Source: Flavobacterium sp. UBA2787 (lineage in GTDB: Bacteria > Bacteroidota > Bacteroidia > Flavobacteriales > Flavobacteriaceae). Taken from it: 64,000 nucleotides of DNA. The notes under the pieces were generated by a model, which was not told where the DNA came from, searched no databases, and was given only the letters and a program-made list of their open reading frames with translations. The stretch is taken from the NCBI GenBank assembly GCA_002352205.1, contig DEHZ01000002.1, positions 124,001 to 188,000 of the forward strand, written 5' to 3'. A program made the translations under genes and the position numbers. Positions 18,201 through 26,259 of this stretch are shown here, piece by piece. Numbering within the stretch: the stretch's first letter is position 1; each line of letters begins with the position of its first letter.

Positions 18201-19803
18201 TTTAAGCGAGACGTACGGAATTACAGTATATCAAGAGCAAGTAATGCTTTTGTCGCAATCTTTAGCCGATTTTTCAAAAGGTGATGCCGACGTTTTGCGT
18301 AAAGCAATGGGTAAAAAAGATAGAGCAACGTTGGATAAAATGAAACCAAAATTTATAGAACAAGCAGCATCTAAAGGTCACGATGCAACTGTTTTAGAAA
18401 AAATTTGGAAAGATTGGGAAGCTTTTGCAAGTTATGCTTTCAATAAATCGCATTCCACTTGCTATGCTTGGATTGGCTATCAAACGGCCTATCTAAAAGC
18501 TCATTATCCTGCGGAATATATGGCGGCGGTGCTTTCTAACAATATGAACGATATCAAACAGGTTTCGTTTTTTATGGAAGAATGCAAACGAATGGGTATG
18601 AAAGTATTGAGTCCGGATGTGAATGAATCGTTTTATAAATTCACCGTAAATGATGATGGTGCGATTCGTTTTGGAATGGGAGCTATCAAAGGAGTAGGAG
18701 CCGGTGCAGTGGAAACCATCGTACAAAACCGATTGAAAGATGGAAAATATAAATCTATTTTTGATTTAGCAAAACGAATTGATTTGCGTGCAGCCAACAA
18801 AAAAGCCTTTGAAAATTTAGCTTTAGCAGGTGGTTTTGATGGTTTTTCGGCAACGCATCGTGCACAATATTTTCATCATGACGGTGATAACATCACGTTT
18901 TTGGAAAAAGCGATCCGTTACGGAGCAAAATTTCAGGAAAATGAAAATTCGGCTCAAGTGAGTTTGTTTGGTGAAGCAAGCGATGTTCAAATTGCGGAGC
19001 CACTGGTTCCACCTTGCGATGAATGGAGTACGATGGAGAAATTAGCCAAAGAAAAAGAAGTTGTTGGGATTTATATTTCCGGACATCCATTAGATGATTT
19101 TCGTTTTGAGATGAAATATTTCTGTAATTCAAAATTAGAATACCTTAAAAATTTAGAGCAACACGTGAATAAGACGTTGACTTTTGGCGGAATTATAACG
19201 AATGTTCAACATCGCATAGCTCAAAATGGTAAAGGCTGGGCTTCGTTTATGTTGGAAGGATATGATGAAAGCCACGAATTTAGAATTTATGGTGAAGAAT
19301 ATTTAAAATTCCGACATTTTATCATCCAAAATAATTTTACATTTATGAAAGTGATGGTGCGTGAAGGATGGGCAAACAAAGAAACCGGTAAAAAAGGAGA
19401 TCCGCGAATTACATTTCAACTAATTCAATATTTGCAAGATGTTTTGCCACAATTTGCTAAAAAATTGACAATTCAAATGGACATTATGGCATTGCAACAA
19501 AATTTGATTTCCGATTTGAGTGCCATTTTTAAAACATTTCAAGGTGATAATGCGGTTACGTTTGAAGTAATGGAATTGGAAAAAGTAAAAAAAGAAGTAG
19601 AAATTAAGCCCGTTGTAATTGCTTCGGATGATGATTTAGACATTGAGAATTTAGAGGATATTGAAATGGAAATCGAAGCTCCAACCGAAGAAATAAGAAT
19701 GGTAACGAAGTTAAGTATGCCAAGCCGCAAACTAAAAGTTCAAATCTCGAATGAATTATTAAGTGAGTTGGAGAAAAAGCAGGTTGATTTTAGGTTGAAT
19801 TAG
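15289..19803 (+). CDS. dnaE: DNA polymerase III alpha subunit with fused N-terminal proofreading exonuclease
   Basis: This 1504-residue replicative polymerase has four parts. Residues 1-185 are a DEDDh exonuclease (FDTETTG, VGQNVGFDVNIMG, HNATADVEATTR). From about 262 comes the PHP domain (VHLHNHSQFSVLQSTIS). The C-family palm and fingers follow, with GPGRGSAAGSVVAYCLW, the catalytic PDIDIDFDDEGRG near 688, and NALYRPGPLEYIP. After the helix-hairpin-helix region an OB fold starts near 1298 (LTFGGIITNVQHR). The PHP motif that reads TDH in active PHP enzymes is TDI here, so I expect PHP itself to be inactive and proofreading to come from the fused exonuclease. The start at 15289 places DTETTG at residue 6. 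Fused alpha/epsilon DnaE is known in Bacteroidota. The gene has its own unit ahead of trxA. Confidence 0.95.
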   Translation: MFLIFDTETTGLPKRWDAPLTDTDNWPRCIQIAWQLHDEMGNLLEHQDYLVQPDGFNIPYDAERIHGISTELAQQDGIPLSEVLEKFNIALSKAKFIVGQNVGFDVNIMGCEFHRMNLNSPLTFKPVLDTCTEVTANLLKLPGGRGGKFKLPTLTELHQYLFGVPFSEAHNATADVEATTRCFLELIRKEIFTKEELDVPADYFKNFNEQNPKEIQLIGLKHINLKEASEAIRKQFQKEQPKEVAKTDLVENQKTLVDVDFVHLHNHSQFSVLQSTISVADLVKAAVKNKMPAVAMTDIGNMMGAFHFVRDVLYHNKSAEAKNKAAIEAGENPTETIVKPIVGCEFFVCDNHKDKTRKDNGYQVVFLAKNKKGYHNLAKMSSIGYTDGFYYVPRIDKEVIQKYKEDLIVLSGSLSGEIPNKLLNIGENQAEEALLWWKNEFGDDFYIELMRHNQEDENRVNTSLISLAKKHNVKTVATNNVFYVDKENANAHDILLCVRDGEKQATPIGRGRGYRYGLPNQEYYFKTGDEMKKLFSDLPEAILNITEVVDKIEIFDLARGVLLPKFDIPEEFLVPEDEEDGGKRGENLFLRHLTYEGAKKRYEIITPEIEERLDFELKTIENTGYPGYFLIVQDFIRAAREMDVSVGPGRGSAAGSVVAYCLWITNIDPLEYDLLFERFLNPDRVSMPDIDIDFDDEGRGRVMQYVIDKYGSNQVAQIITYGKMATKSSLRDTARVLDLPLFEADKLAKLIPGMMPGKWSLARFLSDSIDEVKKAVRSDEFDNIKELIAIANQGELAGETIQQAKVLEGSLRNTGIHACGVIITPSDITNFVPVATAKDSDLYVTQFDNSVVESAGLLKMDFLGLKTLTLIKDTVKLIKYRTGKELDPDAFPIDDVKTYELFQRGETVGIFQYESVGMQKYLRDLKPTVFGDLIAMNALYRPGPLEYIPSFVLRKNGQEEIKYDLDACAEYLSETYGITVYQEQVMLLSQSLADFSKGDADVLRKAMGKKDRATLDKMKPKFIEQAASKGHDATVLEKIWKDWEAFASYAFNKSHSTCYAWIGYQTAYLKAHYPAEYMAAVLSNNMNDIKQVSFFMEECKRMGMKVLSPDVNESFYKFTVNDDGAIRFGMGAIKGVGAGAVETIVQNRLKDGKYKSIFDLAKRIDLRAANKKAFENLALAGGFDGFSATHRAQYFHHDGDNITFLEKAIRYGAKFQENENSAQVSLFGEASDVQIAEPLVPPCDEWSTMEKLAKEKEVVGIYISGHPLDDFRFEMKYFCNSKLEYLKNLEQHVNKTLTFGGIITNVQHRIAQNGKGWASFMLEGYDESHEFRIYGEEYLKFRHFIIQNNFTFMKVMVREGWANKETGKKGDPRITFQLIQYLQDVLPQFAKKLTIQMDIMALQQNLISDLSAIFKTFQGDNAVTFEVMELEKVKKEVEIKPVVIASDDDLDIENLEDIEMEIEAPTEEIRMVTKLSMPSRKLKVQISNELLSELEKKQVDFRLN

Positions 19804-19874
19804 TCATCAATTCCACCAATACATTCATAATCAAAACTAATTTTCAATTAACACGACTTTAAGTTTTAAATTTT

Positions 19875-19882
19875 TAAATTTG
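19875..19882 (+). promoter_or_regulatory. Putative -7 box (TAAATTTG) for trxA
   Basis: Exact TAnnTTTG match 42 bp before the trxA ATG. This suggests trxA has its own promoter after dnaE. Confidence 0.55.
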
Positions 19883-19924
19883 CAGTGTTAAATAAAGAAA
19901 TAATAATCAATAAAAAAATATAAA

Positions 19925-20242
19925 ATGGCATTAGCAATAACAGACGCTACTTTTGATGAAGTAGTTTTAAAATCAGATAAACCGGTAGTAGTAGATTTTT
20001 GGGCAGCATGGTGCGGACCATGTAGAATGGTTGGACCGGTTATTGATGAAATCGCAACAGAATATGAAGGAAAAGCTGTTGTTGGAAAAGTTGACGTAGA
20101 TGCAAACCAAGAATTTGCAGCAAAATACGGCGTTAGAAACATTCCAACCGTTTTAGTTTTTCAAAATGGAGAAGTAGTTGGAAGACAAGTGGGTGTTGCT
20201 CCAAAGAAAAATTACACTGATGCAATTGATGCATTGTTGTAA
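19925..20242 (+). CDS. trxA: Thioredoxin
   Basis: This 105-residue cytoplasmic disulfide reductase has the complete thioredoxin core: VVVDFWAAWCGPCRM with the redox pair Cys30/Cys33, then KVDVDANQEFAAKYGVRNIPTVLVF with the cis-proline after NI, and the closing GRQVGVAPKK. It has no signal peptide. Length and motifs are those of classical TrxA. It has its own -7 box and a hairpin terminator. Confidence 0.97.
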   Translation: MALAITDATFDEVVLKSDKPVVVDFWAAWCGPCRMVGPVIDEIATEYEGKAVVGKVDVDANQEFAAKYGVRNIPTVLVFQNGEVVGRQVGVAPKKNYTDAIDALL

Positions 20243-20263
20243 TTTTTAATAAAAATAAATTTC

Positions 20264-20292
20264 AAGGTCTGATGAAAATCAGGCCTTTTTTT
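20264..20292 (+). terminator. Rho-independent terminator after trxA
   Basis: Stem AAGGTCTGA with TCAGGCCTT (one G-T pair), six-base loop, T7 run. It lies just beyond the 3' end of the convergent kinase gene. Confidence 0.88.
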
Positions 20293-20302
20293 AAACTCAA
20301 AA

Positions 20303-22276
20303 TTATAATTTTAAAGTAAAAGTCGTTCCTTCACCCAATTTAGAATCCACTAAAATTTCACAGTCAATCGCTTTTGCTAAATCCCGAATCAAGTGCAAAC
20401 CCAAACCGGATTTTATTCCAACCACTTCTTTATCATCATAAAGTGCTTTGAATTGTTCTTGAGTTGCACCTTTTCCATTATCTGAAACGGACAAAAAAGT
20501 TTGATTGTCTTTTTGCCAAGCTTTCCAAATTATTTTCGGATCGTCAATTCCTTCTAATGCTTTTATGGCATTGCCAGTCAAATTTCGAATGATGGTTTTG
20601 AGGTAATTTTCATCGGTAAATAACTTTAAATTACTCGGATTTTCAAATTGAATCTGAATGTGTTCAGTGCTTGAAAAGTGTTTTTTGGTATCTTCAAACA
20701 ACGAATTAATCTCAATGTTGGTAGGTTGAGGTTTAAAATTCTCCATCTGACTTTTGCTCCATTGTAAAATATCTTCCATTGAATTCAACAAATTTTCTGC
20801 ACCACTCATCGTTTTGTCTTGCATTCGTTTGATACTTTCTTCATCTAACATTTCAGGACTTTCTTTTTGTAATTGTAAGAAGAAAATCAAATTCGCAACC
20901 GGCCCGCGTAAATCGTGATTCAAAATACTGAAAAATCGTGTTTTAGCTTTATTGGCTTGGTCGAGTTCTGCGTTAAGCTGTTGAAGTTTATGGTTTGTTT
21001 TTTTACGTTGTTGGTTTTGATAGAAAAGGATGGCTCCAATACAAGTCACTAAAAATAATCCTAAAAATAAATACAGTCTTTGTTTATTTGCCGTACTTAT
21101 TTTTAAATTTTTAATATCATTTTCAACAGTAAGGTTTTTTATTTTTTGCTCTTTCAGTTCATTTTGATACGTTCGCAAAAGTTCCTCAGTTTTATCTGCT
21201 ACTTTCATGTTAAAAACAGAATCTTTAGCCATGTATGCTTCTTTTAAAAAAGTAAAAGCTTTATTGTAATCTTTCTTTTTTTGATAATAATCGGCCAAAT
21301 TTTCAGCTGTAATGACGATGTAATTATAATTGTTGTTTTCTTTTGCCAATTCATAAGCCTCTGAATAATAAGCAAATGATTTTTCTAGTTGATTATTTTC
21401 AAGATAATAATTTCCTAAATCAGAGCAAGCAATTAATAACGTTTGGGGTGCATTAACTTCTCTACAGAGTTTTTCACCCAATAGTAAATATTTTTCTGCA
21501 TTTGAAAACTCCTTTTTGGTCATATAAAGTCTTCCCAAATTCACAGATAATTCTGCTTCAAGCAAAACATATTCGTCTTTTTGTGCGAAGGAAATTCCTT
21601 TTTTAAAACAATCAATAGATTTGTCAATCTGACCTAAATCTTCATAAATATTTCCTAATCTGTTATAGTTAATTCCAAGACCTGAATTGTTGTTTTCTTT
21701 TGTATTGATATCAATTGCTTTTTCAAGATATTCAATTGCTTCTTTATGTTTATTGTGCAATTTTAAATTTTGAGCAATAGTAATATACGGGCTGGTAATT
21801 GGTTTCAAATCATATTTATCTTGTAATCCAATAATTTCAAAAGCTGTTTTAGTGGCATCTTCTCGATTGCCAAGTTGTGAATGAGTGGACATGATATTTT
21901 CCATCAAAAATTGAAGCATTTTTTTTGGCATGTTCTTTTTTTCAAGAAACTTTTTTGCTTCAAGAAAATGCGTCAAAGCCTCTTCAGGTTTTTGATTAGA
22001 CCAGGCAATGACTCCTTTCATATTGATGACTAAATATTCTCCTTTTGGAAACTTTAATTGAGTAGAGTGAATTTTCATTTGGCTTAAAAGCGAATCCACT
22101 TCATTAAATTTACCTTGTTTCACTTTCAGAAAAGTGAAGCTGTTGAGTGCTTTAATATAATTAGTGTCAATCGGTTTTGTTTTTAAAAATACTTCTAATG
22201 AATCATACGATTTTGGAATTTGTCCAAAAGTTAATTTGATTGAGAACAGAAAAAAAAGAAGTAATATTTTCTTCAT
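20303..22276 (-). CDS. TPR-containing membrane sensor histidine kinase
   Basis: This 657-residue kinase has a signal peptide (MKKILLLFFLFSIKLTFGQ), then at least six TPR-type repeats to about residue 370 (for example GLGINYNRLGNIYEDLGQIDKS), so the sensor is probably periplasmic. One membrane segment near 395-415 (LYLFLGLFLVTCIGAILFY) and a short coiled coil follow. The HisKA box is FFSILNHDLRGPVANL with His454, and the ATPase domain shows IIRNLTGNAIKAL, VSDNGKGAT and GLGLHLIRDLA. Its start overlaps the stop of the LytTR regulator by 4 bp (ATGA), so the two are translationally coupled. In Bacteroidota LytTR regulators usually go with LytS-type kinases that lack this HisKA layout, so the pairing is worth noting. 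The signal sensed is not known. Confidence 0.9.
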   Translation of the reverse strand: MKKILLLFFLFSIKLTFGQIPKSYDSLEVFLKTKPIDTNYIKALNSFTFLKVKQGKFNEVDSLLSQMKIHSTQLKFPKGEYLVINMKGVIAWSNQKPEEALTHFLEAKKFLEKKNMPKKMLQFLMENIMSTHSQLGNREDATKTAFEIIGLQDKYDLKPITSPYITIAQNLKLHNKHKEAIEYLEKAIDINTKENNNSGLGINYNRLGNIYEDLGQIDKSIDCFKKGISFAQKDEYVLLEAELSVNLGRLYMTKKEFSNAEKYLLLGEKLCREVNAPQTLLIACSDLGNYYLENNQLEKSFAYYSEAYELAKENNNYNYIVITAENLADYYQKKKDYNKAFTFLKEAYMAKDSVFNMKVADKTEELLRTYQNELKEQKIKNLTVENDIKNLKISTANKQRLYLFLGLFLVTCIGAILFYQNQQRKKTNHKLQQLNAELDQANKAKTRFFSILNHDLRGPVANLIFFLQLQKESPEMLDEESIKRMQDKTMSGAENLLNSMEDILQWSKSQMENFKPQPTNIEINSLFEDTKKHFSSTEHIQIQFENPSNLKLFTDENYLKTIIRNLTGNAIKALEGIDDPKIIWKAWQKDNQTFLSVSDNGKGATQEQFKALYDDKEVVGIKSGLGLHLIRDLAKAIDCEILVDSKLGEGTTFTLKL

Positions 22277-22977
22277 AATTGATTATGTAAATCATTTTTA
22301 AAGCTTCGCCCAATTGGTAAGCATGTACCGTTAATTAATTCTATTTCGTTGGAATTGAATTTATTAATTTTAGCTGGCATCACCGCAAAACTTCTATGAA
22401 TACGAACAAATTGACGAAATAAATCTTCACTTAAAAATTCGGTTAACCCTTTCAAAACATAATGTCGTTTACTCTCAGTCGCAATAATGGTATAATTTTT
22501 CAAAGCTTCTAAATATAAAATTTCATGCAATCGAATTTTGACTTTTTCTGTTCCAATTTTAATATATATAGCATCTCCGCCTGTCGTTTGTTCATACAAG
22601 TCGGCTTTGGTTTTGATGTTCATGTATTCTTCAATTCGTTCAACAGTTTGTTCAAAACGTGGAAATTTAAACGGTTTTACAATAAAATCCAAAGTTTGAA
22701 TTTCAAACGTTTCAGCAGCACTTTCAACATGAGAAGAAATAAAAACACATATCGGAATGGAAAGTGCTTTTTTACGAAGTTCTATGCCAGATTCGCCCGG
22801 CATTTCTATATCTAAAAAAGCGATATCAACCTCATTCTGATTTAAAAAGAGAAGTGCTTTTTCAGCGGACTCAAAAACACCAACAACTTTTAAATTTAAA
22901 AATCTTTTGGCATACGATTGCATCACGAGTCGATCCATCTCGTCATCATCCACAATGATACAGCTAAACACCTTCAT
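22273..22977 (-). CDS. LytTR-family response regulator
   Basis: This 234-residue regulator has an N-terminal receiver with the acidic pocket VDDDEMD, phosphoacceptor Asp56 in FLDIEMPG, Ser81 in FISSH and Lys101 in VKPF. The C-terminal LytTR DNA-binding domain runs from about residue 130 (IYIKIGTEKVKIRLHEILYLEALKNYT) to RIHRSFAV and LPIGRSF. LytTR proteins bind direct repeats upstream of target genes. It precedes its kinase with a 4-bp overlap. The divergent neighbour is the repeat protein at 23125, separated by 147 bp, which makes that gene a possible target; this is inference. Confidence 0.92.
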   Translation of the reverse strand: MKVFSCIIVDDDEMDRLVMQSYAKRFLNLKVVGVFESAEKALLFLNQNEVDIAFLDIEMPGESGIELRKKALSIPICVFISSHVESAAETFEIQTLDFIVKPFKFPRFEQTVERIEEYMNIKTKADLYEQTTGGDAIYIKIGTEKVKIRLHEILYLEALKNYTIIATESKRHYVLKGLTEFLSEDLFRQFVRIHRSFAVMPAKINKFNSNEIELINGTCLPIGRSFKNDLHNQL

Positions 22978-22996
22978 AGTAAGGAGAATATTTACT

Positions 22997-23004
22997 CAAA
23001 TATA
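22997..23004 (-). promoter_or_regulatory. Putative -7 box (TATATTTG) for the LytTR/kinase operon
   Basis: Exact TAnnTTTG match on the minus strand, 19 bp before the regulator ATG at 22977. Confidence 0.5.
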
Positions 23005-23124
23005 AAAAGATTTACCTAAAATCGGTTGTTTGTGTAGTAAAAATGTCGTTCGTCCTTTTGTGCTTTTTTCAACTACTTTTTTCAATCAATTTTGCTCTCA
23101 ATTCCAACTTTAATTAGCAATATC

Positions 23125-26100
23125 ATGAAAAAGAATTTTATTATTGTCTTTTTCCATTTGTGTTTTTTTACTGCCTTTTCACAAGTAGGTGTCAATACAA
23201 CTTCACCTCAAGCACAATTGGATATTCGATCAAGTAATCAATCAACTCCTGCCAACACAGATGGTTTATTGATTCCAAAAGTTGACACCTTTCCGTTAAC
23301 GAATCCTACTGCATCTCAACAAGGAATGTTGGTTTATTTAACCACGACTTCCGGTAGCGATGAACCTGGGTTTTATTATTGGAATAATACTTCAAACTTA
23401 TGGATTCCAGTGGGAAATGGAAGCAAGGACGGCTGGAAATTGACTGGTAATATAGGAACAAATCCTGCCGTAAATTTTATCGGAACTATAGATAATAATG
23501 ATGTCGTTTTTAGACGAAATAATCTTATTTCTGGTCGAATTTCAGCAAATAGTATTGCATTAGGTAGTCAAGCATATTTAAATAATACAACTGGCCAATA
23601 TAATACTGCAATTGGGCACAACACTTTAAATACAAATACTACAGGTAGTGTAAATGTAGCTGTCGGAGCTTATGCGTTGTTTTTAAATACAACAGGATAT
23701 AGAAATACCGCTGTTGGGAATGATGCTATTGCTGCCAATACTACAGGTTTTCTTAACTCAGCTTTTGGGAATAATGCATTACGATTTAATCAAACGGGTA
23801 ATGAAAATACTGCCGTTGGAAGTAATGCAATGATTTCAAATAATTCTGGAAGTTTTAATACAGCAATTGGACGGCAATCATTGGCTACTAATACAACGGG
23901 CGGAAATAACAGTGCTGTAGGGTATTATTCATTATTTCTAAATACCACAGGAGAATTTAATACAGCATTAGGAGCGACTTCTTTGAGAAATAATACTTTA
24001 GGATTGGCAAACACAGCTGTTGGGGTAAATGCATTGTTTAATAATACAATAGGTAATTACAATGTAAGCATTGGTGCAGGAAGTATGGAGGCAAATACAA
24101 ATGGAGTTAATAATACCGTTGTAGGAACAGACGCATATAGATCAAATATTAATGGGAATTTTAATGTAGCGATTGGGAATAGTGCCATGCGTTTTGGAAT
24201 TTCAGGTTCAAACAATACTGCAATTGGTCAAAATGCATTAACGAATAATACTGCCGACTATAATACTGCTATAGGTTTTCAGTCCTTACAAAGTAACACC
24301 ACAGGAATTTATAATATAGCCAACGGAGTTGATGCATTGTATTCCAATACAACAGGAAGTAATAATGCCGCTTTTGGCGTTGCAGCATTATTTACAAACA
24401 CAACAGGTCAAGATAATACAGCAGTAGGTAATACCGCTTTGCGATTAAACACAACCGGAAGTTGGAATACGGCGGTGGGTAGAGAGGCATTGAATAATAA
24501 TACTACAGGGGTAGACAATACAGGCGTTGGAACTGCCTCTTTAAGAAATAATACAACCGGAAATTATAACACTTCCATAGGTAGAAATTCTTTGTTTTCA
24601 AATACAACAGGAGATAATAATACAGCAAATGGTTATCAAACATTATATTCAAATACAACTGGAGTTTACAATGTTGCCAATGGTGTTGATGCATTACGAT
24701 TAAACACAACCGGAGGCTGGAATACGGCAATAGGACCTAAAGCTATGGAGTTTAATACAACAGGTTACGAAAACACAGCCATGGGTTTTCAAAGCTTGTT
24801 TTCAAATACAACCGGAAATTCTAATACTGCTGTTGGGGTTTATTCCTTAAATTCTAATACAACGGCAATAGATAATACGGCAATAGGGACATCGGCCATG
24901 AGATCTAATACAACGGGTAGTTTCAACACCGCCCTAGGTGGATCAAGTATGTTTTTTAATACAACAGGAACTAATAATACTGCCGTAGGGAGTTTTTCCT
25001 TAGGTTCAAATACAACGGGGAGTTTTAATACAGCGAGTGGAACATTGTCTCTAGCTTCAAATACAACAGGTAGTAATAATACTGCCGTCGGGAGGTCTTC
25101 ATTACGTTTTAATACAACGGGACAAAACAATACAGCAATTGGTAATCTCTCTCTTTATGAAAACACGACAGGGATTTTTAATACCGCTCTTGGGGATGGT
25201 TCCTTAGCTACAAATACAACAGGAAGTTTTAATACAGCGAATGGTGGTTTATCTCTTGGAGCAAATACAACTGGAAGTTATAACACTGCCGTTGGAACTA
25301 CTTCTTTAAGAAATAATACAACAGGAACACCAAATACAGCAATTGGTGTTGAATCTCAATATACAAACACAACAGGGAATAATAACAACAGTCTTGGCAA
25401 TCGCTCATTATATTTGAATCAAACTGGCAATCAAAATACCGCCCTCGGTTCAGAAGCTTTATATAGTTCAACGACTTCAAACAACACAGGTGTTGGTTAT
25501 CGAGCTCTAAATTCAGCGACAACCGGTTTTAGAAATGCAGCGATTGGCAGTAATAGTGGCTTAAATATTACAACAGGCAATTACAATACTGCTTTAGGTA
25601 CAAATGCATTCAGCACTACAAACTATATAAACTCAACTGCCATAGGTGACGCATCGGGAATAACGGCAGATAACCAAGTTCGAATTGGCGATGCCGGTGT
25701 TACTTCCATCGGCGGATTTGCCAATTGGACCAATGTTTCCGATGGTCGTTTTAAAACCAATGTGCAAACCAATGTACCGGGACTTTCATTTATATCCAAA
25801 CTAAAACCGGTTACGTATCAATTGGATTTGGATGTCATTCATGCGTATTTAAAAACACCTTCAGAAGTAAGAAAACCGGAAACTGAAACCGTTAAAAAAC
25901 AAGAAATTCAAACCGGATTTATCGCTCAAGAAGTTGAAGAAGTAGCCAAAGAATTGGGATTCGAATTTTCCGGTGTAGATAAGCCTAAAAACGATGATGA
26001 TTTTTATGGACTTCGTTATGCAGAATTCGTTGTGCCTCTAGTAAAAGCGATTCAAGAACAACAAGAAATAATCTTAAAACTTCAAGAAAGAGTTTTACAA

Positions 26101-26127
26101 TTAGAAAAAAAATTAGACAAAGAATAG
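23125..26127 (+). CDS. Secreted fibre-like protein with about 40 NTTG-type 17-residue repeats and S74 chaperone tail
   Basis: This 1000-residue protein has a signal peptide (MKKNFIIVFFHLCFFTAFSQ) and a VGVNTTSPQAQLDIRSS opening. From residue 154 to about 830 it is about forty copies of a 17-residue unit NTTGxxNTAxGxxSLxx. Such a regular Gly/Asn/Thr repeat suggests a beta-roll or triple beta-helix stalk. The C-terminal domain reads SDGRFKTNV, LKPVTYQLDL, GFIAQEVEEVAKELG and YAEFVVPLVKAIQEQQ, then a coiled coil. That is the peptidase S74 (endosialidase-type) intramolecular chaperone, which trimerises fibres and cuts itself off. The Ser872/Lys877 dyad used for self-cleavage is kept. The ATG at 23125 gives the signal peptide. 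No T9SS tail is visible, so how it leaves the cell is unclear. Confidence 0.85.
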   Translation: MKKNFIIVFFHLCFFTAFSQVGVNTTSPQAQLDIRSSNQSTPANTDGLLIPKVDTFPLTNPTASQQGMLVYLTTTSGSDEPGFYYWNNTSNLWIPVGNGSKDGWKLTGNIGTNPAVNFIGTIDNNDVVFRRNNLISGRISANSIALGSQAYLNNTTGQYNTAIGHNTLNTNTTGSVNVAVGAYALFLNTTGYRNTAVGNDAIAANTTGFLNSAFGNNALRFNQTGNENTAVGSNAMISNNSGSFNTAIGRQSLATNTTGGNNSAVGYYSLFLNTTGEFNTALGATSLRNNTLGLANTAVGVNALFNNTIGNYNVSIGAGSMEANTNGVNNTVVGTDAYRSNINGNFNVAIGNSAMRFGISGSNNTAIGQNALTNNTADYNTAIGFQSLQSNTTGIYNIANGVDALYSNTTGSNNAAFGVAALFTNTTGQDNTAVGNTALRLNTTGSWNTAVGREALNNNTTGVDNTGVGTASLRNNTTGNYNTSIGRNSLFSNTTGDNNTANGYQTLYSNTTGVYNVANGVDALRLNTTGGWNTAIGPKAMEFNTTGYENTAMGFQSLFSNTTGNSNTAVGVYSLNSNTTAIDNTAIGTSAMRSNTTGSFNTALGGSSMFFNTTGTNNTAVGSFSLGSNTTGSFNTASGTLSLASNTTGSNNTAVGRSSLRFNTTGQNNTAIGNLSLYENTTGIFNTALGDGSLATNTTGSFNTANGGLSLGANTTGSYNTAVGTTSLRNNTTGTPNTAIGVESQYTNTTGNNNNSLGNRSLYLNQTGNQNTALGSEALYSSTTSNNTGVGYRALNSATTGFRNAAIGSNSGLNITTGNYNTALGTNAFSTTNYINSTAIGDASGITADNQVRIGDAGVTSIGGFANWTNVSDGRFKTNVQTNVPGLSFISKLKPVTYQLDLDVIHAYLKTPSEVRKPETETVKKQEIQTGFIAQEVEEVAKELGFEFSGVDKPKNDDDFYGLRYAEFVVPLVKAIQEQQEIILKLQERVLQLEKKLDKE
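23584..25610 (+). repeat. About 40 tandem 51-bp coding repeats (17-residue units)
   Basis: The units start with AAT-ACA-ACA/G-GG and code for NTTGxxNTAxGxxSLxx. Protein conservation is high while third positions differ, so the array is old and kept by selection. A few units differ in register or consensus (GISG, NTAD, STTS). Confidence 0.9.
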
Positions 26128-26259
26128 CTAAATAAGTTGGAATGTATTTAGTTGTAAAGAGGTTTAGCGAAAGTTGAACCTTTTTTAATTTTTTATATTC
26201 CTAATTATAAAAATTAGTACCTTTATGTTGTTGGATAGTAAGGATTTAATCAATTTAAT

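Noticed and set aside
22525-22958. Open frames on the plus strand opposite the LytTR regulator
   Set aside because: They lie wholly inside the receiver and LytTR coding region, have no promoter or family features, and reflect biased codon use.
23584-25610. Tandem 51-bp repeats that could look like a CRISPR array
   Set aside because: The units are continuous coding sequence without spacers, conserved at protein level and not at DNA level, and no cas genes are near.
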